The translations under genes were made by a program, and so were the position numbers. Shown in pieces: positions 56,375 to 64,000 of a DNA stretch of 64,000 nucleotides. Source of the DNA: Bromus sterilis (lineage: Eukaryota; Streptophyta; Magnoliopsida; Poales; Poaceae). Each line of letters starts with the position of its first letter. Positions within the stretch are counted from its first letter, which is position 1. The notes beneath the pieces are model-generated. The model made no database searches, was not told the origin of the DNA, and saw nothing but the letters and a program-made list of their open reading frames with translations. The DNA lies in NCBI GenBank assembly GCA_950022295.1, contig OX465597.1, positions 180,418,516 to 180,482,515 of the forward strand. Reading direction: 5' to 3'.

Positions 56375-58947
56375 CAATCTGGAAGAAGTGTGAGGCAGAA
56401 GATCCCGAAGCACTTGATCTTGGTGAAGTGTATAACTCAGGTTCCATTGAAGCAATGATCACCACCATGATCAGTCAACTGAAGGATTTACATTCTTGTG
56501 ACAGGGCTGAAACAACCAAGATTCACAATTATCAACAGCGCGCCGAAGCTGAAACTGATGAAGATTTCAAGGCGCATGCTCTCCAAATGCTTCAGAAAGT
56601 GACTGACCTGAATACCACCACCAAGGACAATATCAGGATCTACAAAGGAAAGATCAAAGTTGTTGTAGAAGAAATGGTCAAGAACCATAATGCTTCAATC
56701 ATGGAAAGGGATTCCAAGAAGCGCAAGGCCGTTCTTGAAGCAAAACCATCTGAAGCAAAACCTACTGAAGCTAAACATTCTGATCCCTCACCAAAGAAGA
56801 GAACTACCAAGAGGCGCAAGATGACTCTAGCCTCGGCTGCAGATATGGACATAAGTGATGAAACTCCCGTCCAGCAGACGCAAGACCCCACTCCCACTCC
56901 CCCTGACCCTCAGCCGAAGCCTAAGCCATTCACACAACAAAAGCCTCAAGTTCACCCACCACGACTCCACCTCCAAAAGCACCCACCCCCAAACAAACCC
57001 CTGCTCCCCGCACTCCCGCACCAACTCCACTCGCCGCAGAACCCATTCCACCTCGTGCTCCAACTCCACCCCGTGCTCCCTCCCCCGTACCACAAAGAGA
57101 CCCAACCCCACCTGTTGCTCCTTCCCCCCCGCAATCATCTCGCCCGGAAGCAAAAACTTCTCACCATTCCACTCCCTCAAACTCAAGAACGCGCGACTCA
57201 CGTGATTATTCTTCAGCTCGCTCCGTTAAAGAGTCTGAAGCAAATGTTCCTCAGCCTGAGGCTCATGAAGAAGAAGAAGAACAAGTTCAAATTCTGAATC
57301 CTTCACAGGAACGGGCCTTGATTGTTGCTCAGACTGCTGTCACCTCCCAAGTTTCCCCACCTGCACCTCTGCAAAGGCTTCAACCTCACTGCCGTCCCAG
57401 CCAGGACACCCAACTCGACACAAATTACCCCAGGGAAACTTTTCCAATTATCAAGGGTGTTGGTTGTTGTTCGCGCCACGGACCAGAATTTAGTCTTGAA
57501 CATCATAAAAAAGGCATAGATTCTTTGGCGCAAGTCCTTATGCTTCCGATCGCACCGCAGATGATCTTCGCTTCTGGACAACAGAACAAAAGATTTTATA
57601 CACCAAAGTCTACTGCCAGAAGGGTGTGCTGTTCCGCCACCGCTATCTTGATATGCGAAGTATTTCCACTACAAAATGCTTTCAGAACATCACCGAAACC
57701 ATTGATAATCAGAATCTGACCAGGTTGTTTGCCTTGAGCACTCCCTTCAATTCTGAACTCATCAAGAAATTCTATGCCACACTATATGTTTCGGGTGTTG
57801 CCAATGAGCCCAGCACTTGGATTCTCGAATGGATGATTCAAGGTCAAATCTTCATAATGTCGTCTGTAGAATTCATGGAGATTGTTAATATTCCAAGGCA
57901 TACTGGAGAACTTGAAAAGATTCACATGGAGCCAGATCTCACTGAAGAACAGTGTGCCACTTTACTAGACACTGAAATCACTGCCGACTACATTCCAGAA
58001 AACATTCGCTCGATGCACTTAATATTCATCTCAAAGACTTGGTTTTATATCTTGTCAAACGCTTTGATTCCATTGAGTATTGCTTCGGAGGAATCGAATC
58101 TTTATCCAAAAGTCAGTCATGCAGTCATGGAGCTCACACATGGACTGGTGTTTGACTTCGAAGATTGTTTTCTTTGCAACTTGGTGCATGCAGCAGAACT
58201 GCTATTTAATTTGAAGCTATATGCTCCCTGGCCGCAAGCTGTTTGCAACTATGGCCGCAATGAAGACTTTGTGCGCGTCATCATCCGAAGCTTTTCACAC
58301 CTCCAGTTCGTGACACTTTGGAATTTCTAAGGAAACCCAACGAAATCTTTGCAACATATGATGGGGTACGTCATGAAGTCAATGAAAGGAATGTCTTGAA
58401 GAAATTCCAGAAAGACTGCCATCAATTCGAAGTTAATCTTCGGTCTCAGCAATTTCTTGAGAACTTCATTGAAGAAAAACAGAGACAAATGCAATTCTTA
58501 GCTGATGAGGTCAATCGTGTTGGCAACATAGCACTAAACAACAACCAATATCTTCGTGTGCTGAAGCGCCATTCCTGGAAAGGGCTGCGGAAATTTAATT
58601 TTGTCAAGGGTCTTCACAAAGATCGCATATACAAGGAATACAAGCATCTCCAGCGAAACTTTTCCAGGGACGACACAGTTGATCGCCCAAATCAGAAGCT
58701 CCCGCCCCTTCACAAGATTGATGAAGTGTTCTTCGTCAACGAGCCAGAACCCATCAGGCCCGACACCGAATCCGACAACGACTCTCTCACCTCCAAGGAC
58801 CATGCCGGCCTCGACGACAGCGACGTCTACATAGACCTCATCACCCATAAGAATCTCGAAGTTCTTCCTTCACATGAGTCGGAAGAAGAATCTTCAGGAG
58901 ACCGATCTTCTTCGGGCGGCTCCAAGGGTGCTGATGCCGCGCAGTAG
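56375..58947 (+). pseudogene. H third ORF, C-terminal part (plant-transposon-protein-like domain)
   Basis: Resumes with WKKCEAEDPEALDLGEVYNS and a helical segment, then a Lys-rich and very Pro-rich linker (about 56860-57180). After a frame change near 57310-57600 a globular domain is readable (57640-58320: FNSELIKKFYATLYV, WILEWMIQGQIFIMS, IPENIRSMHLIFISKTWFYI). It resembles the 'putative plant transposon protein' family often annotated in grass repeats (PF20167 by recollection, to be confirmed). A last part (58318-58947) has a coiled coil (FIEEKQRQMQFLADEVNRV) and an acidic Ser-rich tail (ESEEESSGDRSSSGGS), stopping at 58945-58947. Its position matches the env-like ORF of Sireviruses, but envelope features are not visible. 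Confidence 0.7.
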
Positions 58948-59480
58948 TTCTCTCGATCCACTTCCCAACCTTTTGTACAATCACTAACAAAAAGGGGGAT
59001 AATGTTGGCATCGATGAGCTCGATTTGCATCGGGGATAGGGCTTCTGCTCTTTTCGTTTTCATTCGCTTTTGGTTAAGTTACAACAAACTTTCCATTCCC
59101 TTCGATTGGGTTGTAACTTATGTTTACATTCGGTCGTGCTACTCCTGTGCTAAACTTAAGTTTTAATGACCCCCTTTTCTCACAAGTATTGCTTCGTATT
59201 CTCTATCTTGAAGGTGGTTATTACTCTAAGTCACAGTTCATTGGAAGGAATTGAACTTACATTTGGATTTCTATAATCACATACAATTGCCTCCGCTAAG
59301 ATATTTGTTTTGCTCTTCAACGAAGAAATATTCCTCAAGAATTTACTTCGATCATATAAATCTTCGATGCTTGAATTCATGGGGAGTCAAAAAAACTTCA
59401 TATCTTAGAGCCCTTCACAAAAACTTCAATATTTTTTATCGATGCCTGTTTTGTCAACAATAGTCTAAAAAGGGGGAGAT
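58948..59480 (+). other. H 3' non-coding region with two polypurine tracts
   Basis: AAAAAGGGGGAT at 58989-59000, just behind the third ORF, and AAAAGGGGGAGAT at about 59468-59480, abutting the 3' LTR. Sireviruses are known to carry repeated polypurine units here. The rest is AT-rich with no ORF. Confidence 0.75.
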
Positions 59481-60745
59481 TGTAAGAGCAAAGTTTTTCC
59501 CCCATGTGTTTTGGATATTGTTGGACAAGACAGTAGATGAACTAACAAAGTTTTATAGTATAAACAGTTGATTAGGTTCCTGAAGGACGAGTCAGGTGAT
59601 AAAGCTTCTAGGAAGGTTTTCAAAGTTATCGAAGCATTACCCTTGGAGTGAAGCATAATCACGGAGGATGACCCCTAAAAATGATGGTTCACTGAAGCTC
59701 AACTCATCGATGGAAATGAAGAAGACGGCGCAAGACTTAGATGTTTTTGTGTAGTTCTTTTTCTGTTCTTTGAGTCATTGAAAAAACCGTACTATCAAGA
59801 GGGGTTTAGTTTGTGGACACCGAAGCTATTGTGAAATTGCTCAGATCAAATCTAAACAAAGTGAGAACCCAGAGTGAAGAAATCTCATGTGCACCGAGTT
59901 AAGTTTCGGTAGAAAAGACTTTGGTCTTTGGCTTCCGAAGCAGAACTAAGTCCGTGAGTCAGCTTTACTTGTTCCGCAAGTAAAGTTGCGCATTGATGAC
60001 TAATCCGACCGTTGTGGACACGCGTCAAGCTGTCACTTCGGGTCAAATCAGTCATTTCGCACCTCGGGATCGCCAACTATAAATATGTCGCCCCGCCTCT
60101 ATTTGCGGGTGGCTGCTCTAAGATTATTCCTGAGAGAGCATCCCAAGAATGCCACCGAAGCAAAACCCAAAAGCCAGACCACCGAATCCTAAGTTTCATT
60201 GATCTGAATAGATTCTCTATGACATAGGTGAAAGCTTGCTAAGACCTTTTATCTTGGAGAACTGCAATTCTCCTAGACGGTTAGAGTGTCGTCTTCAAAG
60301 AGTGAAGAGTAATTGTTGCCTTGAAGTTCAAGTCTGTCAAAGGTTTCGGATATTTCCTTGATAATCTACCCCGAGTCAATACTGTCCAAGCTCAAGGAGA
60401 TTGGTGAAGTGGAGCAACGGACGGAGAGAGTTTTACTCTAGGTGTTCAATCACCAGTCCCTCCAACCAGACGTAGCGCTTTGCAGAGCGTGAACTGGTCG
60501 AACAAACATCGCCGAGTCAAGAGTTCATTTTACTTCAAGCATTTACTTTTCGCATTGCATTTGCTTCCAGTTAAGCTTCAACATGTTTTGATTCGCTGTG
60601 TTTTGTTTCACTAGTAGTTTTTCTTCCCAGTTACTTGTTTCTGCTATCCTTTTCTGCTGAGTTTATGCTTCACTTCAAAGATTCACTCGAAATTTTTTAG
60701 TGATCATTCACCCCCTCCCCCTCTAATCACATACTTGGAATTTCA
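59481..60745 (+). repeat. H 3' LTR
   Basis: Opens TGTAAGAGC behind the polypurine tract and ends TTGGAATTTCA. It is followed by TTTTT, the second target copy. Confidence 0.93.
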
Positions 60746-60901
60746 TTTTTCATCCCAGTGTAGCCGTTATGCTTTCCGAGTTATCCCATGGTCCTTTTGA
60801 ATCGTTGTTGTTGCATTACAATCCTTTCCGCCTAAATCATGTCCTCTTATCTTTGATTCCATCTTCAAACCCGTTCTGATTGTTGATTGTTATCACACAG
60901 G
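60746..60901 (+). other. T leader, right part
   Basis: Continues T's leader after H. It ends TTATCACACAGG directly before the gag ATG (60902), an acceptor-like arrangement shared with F (1049). Confidence 0.7.
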
Positions 60902-61861
60902 ATGTCAGGTGGAACTCGTAGTGCTGGTCATCGGAATCGAGACCGTGATCGGAACCAAAATGATGATGAACCTCAACCACCGCCTTCTACGGCGGAAATC
61001 ATTATGGAATCTGAGCGGAATCGACATGATCAAACACGCCTTCTGGAGCTCATCGAGAAGAATACCGCTAATCAGCGCAATGTGGTTATCAGCATTCAGG
61101 ATTTCGTCATCCTCAAACCACCGGTATTTCGATGTTCCTCCGAGCCCCTTGAAGCGTATGATTGGCTCCGTTCCATTGAGCGTAAGCTTGATACGACGCG
61201 TGTTTCCCCCAATGATCGAGTTATATTCACGGCATAATTTCTGGAAGATGCTACTGCTGAATGGTGGGAGAACTATGTTGCGATGCAGCCTGATTGTCAC
61301 ATAGTGACATGGCAGGATTTCCGTGATGCCTTTCGAGGGTACCACCTTCTAGATGAGTTAATGGAGCACAAGAAGGAAGAGTTCTGCAATATGACTCAAG
61401 GAGAGATGTACATTGATGAGTATGTGAGAGAGTTCAACCGTCTTGCTCGTTGTGCCCAAGGTGAGATCACGACCGATGCCAGAAAGCAGGCAAGGTTCCG
61501 TAAGGGACTTAGCCCCATCCTCCGCCATGATGTCAACCTCATTGAATTCACCACCTTTGAGGATTTACTCAATTGATCCTTCAGAGCGGAGCATGGCAAT
61601 GAAGTGTTCGAAGAGTCTTGCAAGCATGCTCGTGAGCTTGCTCCTTCTTCTAGTTCAGCCCCTCAGAAATGCCGAATATGGAATCCAACTAGTGCCATAC
61701 CTCAAAACCTTCTTCAGAGACCACCATCCAATATATTCCATCCACCTCAACACATTGTTCCTCCCAGGAATGATGGTGTACAATCAAGTAATCCTGCTCC
61801 CAAAAATTCAGGCAGGATGTGTTTCATGTGTGGTCTGCCATGCAATTACTTCCGACAATAA
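60902..61861 (+). pseudogene. gag: T gag, decayed by in-frame stops
   Basis: Starts ATGTCAGGTGG and stays in one frame through the whole capsid region: LEAYDWLRSIERKL, AEWWENYVAMQPD, WQDFRDAF, QGEMYIDEYVREFNRLARCA, ARFRKGLSPILRHDV, then MCFMCGLPCNYF in place of the CCHC knuckle. Stops at 61235-61237 (TAA), 61574-61576 (TGA) and 61859-61861 (TAA) break it without frame loss. The knuckle has lost its pattern: C-x2-C is present but the His is missing. Confidence 0.88.
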
Positions 61862-62630
61862 CCTCAGGTGTTGGTCGCACCACGTCGACCAAGTCAGCCC
61901 TCAAGGAAATCCACCTGCAAACCCTTGCAAGCAAAGCCTTCAGCCACTAGTAGTGGTTGTCTGAACCAAATCTCCGTTGAGGAACCAATTGAAACTTCTG
62001 ACATCATCCTTGGTACACTCCCAGTCAATCATGTTCCCGCCTCCATTCTTTTCGATCCAGGAGCATCTCATTCATTCATGTCAGAGAGTTATGCACTTCG
62101 GCATGAGTTCCTTTTTGAAGAAATGTTTTCTCCAATGATAATTCAAACTCCTGGGTCAAATGGAAAACTAATAGAGTAAGCCATGGAAATCAAATTGCAA
62201 TTGAGGGTTTAGTATTCCTTGCTTCTCTTATAGCCCTCAAGTCTTCAGGCATTGATGCCATCTTAGGAATGGATTGGTTGTTGAGACAGAATGTTGTCCT
62301 TGATTGTAAATCCAAATCATTAAATTCACCCATCCTTCAGGCCAGACAATTGACCACCCCTAAGCTAGCTCTAGAATCCAGATGCATACTTTGAATTGCT
62401 TCCCCTTCCTGACCTTGAAGATATTCCGGTAGTTCGTGACATCCCGGATGTCTTTCCCGAAGATCTGCCGGGTATGCCACCCGACAGATGTGTAGAATTC
62501 ATAGTTTTATGCCAGGAACCGCCCCAATTTCCACACGCCCATATAGAATGGCCCCACAAGAGTTAGCTGAGCTTAAAATCCAACTCGAAGCTTTGTTGGC
62601 AAAAGGCTTCATCCGCCCTAGCTCATCTCC
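61862..62630 (+). pseudogene. pol: T protease and linker
   Basis: Same frame as gag up to a stop at 62177-62179. The protease site reads FDPGASHSFMS (about 62051), where F has FDSGASHSFMS; the Ser after the catalytic Asp is a Pro. After a frame change ALKSSGIDAILGMDWL (about 62236) closes the domain. The linker to RT (DIPVVRDIPDVFPEDLPGM type) is readable around 62420-62480. Confidence 0.85.
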
Positions 62631-63355
62631 ATGGTTTTCCACGTTCTATTCGTAAGAAAGAAAGATGGAACAGAAACGATGTGTGTAGACTATCGCCCAC
62701 TAAATCTAGCGATGATAAAGAACAAGTACCCACTTCCCAAGATCAATGATCTTTATGATCAACTTGCTGGATCCTCTGTCTTCTCCAAGATGGATTTGAG
62801 ATTAGGCTATCATCAAATAAAAATCCGAAACGAGGACGTTCCCAAGACGGCTTTCACTAATCGATATGTTCTTTACGAGTTCACCTTCGTGTCCTTCGGT
62901 CTAACCAATGCCCCCGCCACTTTCTCGCGCTTGATGAATTCGATCTTCATGGAGAACCTAGATAAATTTGTTGTAGTTTATCTTGATGACATTCTCATCT
63001 ACTCGAAGAACGAAGAAGAGCACGCAGAACATCTTAGGCTGGTATTGATGAAACTTCGAGAGCATCGCCTTTATGGCAAGTTCTCTAAGTGTAAATTTTG
63101 GCTACCAAAAGTGAACTACTTAGGCCACGTGATTGCTGCGGAAGGCATTGCTCTGAATCCAGAGAGAGTTCAGGCCGTCCTTGATTGGACTCCACCTGAA
63201 TCGGTTAAGCAAGTTCGGAGTTTTCTTGGCTTAGAAAGCAATTGCCGCCGCTTCGTTGAGAACTTATCCAAAGTTCCAAAGCCTCTAACTGAACTCCTCA
63301 AAAAAGATAATAAATTCGAATGGACCCCCAAGTGCGAGGAAAGCTTTCAATAGCT
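62631..63355 (+). pseudogene. pol: T reverse transcriptase
   Basis: An open frame of 240 codons with the full set of RT blocks: VRKKDGTETMCVDYRPLN, PLPKINDLYDQLAGSSVFSK, DLRLGYHQIKIR, FGLTNAPATFSRLMN, and YLDD at 62979-62990. Then come KFSKCKFWLPKVNYLGHVI and VRSFLGLESNCRRFVENL. The frame ends at TAG 63351-63353. It is close to F RT. Catalytic aspartates are kept although neighbouring regions are dead. Confidence 0.92.
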
Positions 63356-64000
63356 AAAAAGAAGATTGACTTCTGCACCCGTACTTGCGCATCCAGACAC
63401 CAAAAAGGAATTTTGACGCTTCACGGTAAGGGTTAGGATGCATACTTATGCAACATAGCCATATGGTAGCATACGGTTCATGCCAGTTGCGTCCACATGA
63501 AGAGAACTACCCTACCCATGATCTTGAACTCGCTGACGTAGTTCATGCCCTGAAGACATAGCGACATTTCCTCCTTGGTAATCGTTATGAGATCTATTCC
63601 GACCACCGAAGCCTCAAATACATATTCACCCAGCCAGATCTTAATCTCAGGCAAAGACGCTGGATAGAGTTGATAAAAGATTATGACATAGGAATTTCTT
63701 ACACCCCAGGCGAGGCCAATGTCATGGCTCATGCACTAAGTCGTAAGTCGTATTGTAAGAACCTCATGTTACAACAGTATCAACGACTTATTCATGAGGA
63801 ATTTCGAAAGCTCAATGTTGAGATAGTTCCTCATGGCTACCTTGGTGGCTAAACCAACTCTTGCGGATCAAATCATAGTTTCCCAAAGGCCTGTACAAGG
63901 TGTTCGACGGATCAAGGAGAACATTGCTAGCGGAGTTCCTAAATGTTTCTCCACAGATAGCAAAGGAACGATATTCTTTGAAATCGTTTAGTAGTACCGA
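63356..64000 (+). pseudogene. pol: T RNase H and start of integrase, runs off the window
   Basis: RNase H is readable in pieces: LKRRLTSAPVLAHPD, then after frame changes ENYPTHDLELADVVHALKT, a TAG at about 63559, then RHFLLGNRYEIYSDHRSLKY, FTQPDLNLRQRRWIELIKDY and GEANVMAHALSRK. The connector to integrase (FRKLNVEIVPHGYLGG) reaches a stop at 63850-63852 and traces continue to 64000. The remainder of T lies outside the window. Confidence 0.88.

Larger units (their letters stand above)
33620..60745 (+). mobile_element. Element H: Sirevirus-type Ty1/copia element with a third ORF
   Basis: Two 1.25 kb LTRs, a primer site, a long gag with zinc knuckle, Copia-order pol (protease, integrase, RT, RNase H) and a large extra ORF before the 3' LTR are the plan of Sireviruses. 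TTTTT flanks both ends (33615-33619, 60746-60750). Without its two inserts (G and the 54696 solo LTR) the element is about 13.8 kb. The two LTRs differ at roughly a dozen of the first 110 aligned bases, so the insertion is old. All genes are broken. Confidence 0.93.
29588..64000 (+). mobile_element. Element T: Tekay-type Ty3/gypsy element, split by H
   Basis: 5' LTR (29588-33299), primer site (33304-33315) and leader to 33619, then the 27 kb Sirevirus H, then the leader's end (60746-60901) and a decayed gag-pol that runs off the window at 64000. The TTTTT on both sides of H proves the two halves are one element. RT and RNase H resemble those of F. Integrase, chromodomain and 3' LTR lie outside the window. 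The left flank CTCGG (29583-29587) is the expected target copy in R. Confidence 0.9.

Noticed and set aside
53016..58947. An envelope glycoprotein
   Set aside because: The position fits, but no signal peptide, membrane anchor or cysteine pattern is visible.

Overview
The window is plant repeat DNA, almost certainly from a large-genome cool-season grass (Pooideae: the wheat, barley, rye and oat group). I found no host gene, rRNA, tRNA gene or CRISPR array that I can support. Nearly every base belongs to an LTR retrotransposon or a small DNA transposon. The grass assignment rests on Athila-type LTRs opening with TGATACGTCC and a tRNA-Asp-type primer site, long Tekay/Del LTRs opening with TGTAACA, a Sirevirus with an extra 3' ORF, and Stowaway and Tourist MITEs. 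The species cannot be named from the sequence alone. Letters E, F, A, L, R, T, H and G are my own labels.

Left part (1-13942): E is a non-autonomous, minus-strand element with Tekay-like LTRs. Its right LTR (11419-13942), primer site and one intact unfamiliar ORF survive, and bases 1-480 are a piece of its left LTR. F is a plus-strand Tekay chromovirus (481-10153) lying inside E. It has a nearly continuous gag-pol with a chromodomain and a 4.7 kb 3' LTR, but its 5' LTR is missing.

Middle part (13943-29587): a Stowaway remnant, then Athila element A (decayed pol, an extra 3' ORF, duplicated polypurine tracts, a Tourist MITE, and an LTR split by a Tekay solo LTR). A second internal region starts on the far side of A's LTR, as in a tandem recombinant. 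An LTR fragment (L) and the 5' half of a Tat-type element (R) follow.

Right part (29588-64000): Tekay element T starts with a 3.7 kb LTR and its gag-pol resumes at 60746. It is split at a TTTTT duplication by Sirevirus H (33620-60745). H holds Athila-like element G (37475-49161, GATGA duplication), which itself holds a Tekay solo LTR (38053-42546, GATAT duplication), and a second solo LTR (54696-56369, GTAAG duplication). Read from outside in, the order is A, L, R, T, H, G, solo LTR.

The elements' genes are the standard retrotransposition set: gag for particles, protease for maturation, reverse transcriptase and RNase H for cDNA, integrase for insertion, and a chromodomain on F. All autonomous elements are broken by stops, frameshifts or insertions. 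The most unusual signals are in the non-coding LTRs. Three different Tekay-type LTRs carry a split micro-ORF whose frame is kept across a candidate GC-AG intron. Five LTRs share a palindromic block lying inside that intron, and one base pair of the palindrome changes on both sides. Other notable items are an internal TATA promoter before the Sirevirus third ORF, an LTR-promoter-like segment before the Athila third ORF, and dense GACTC/GAGTC pentamers in R.
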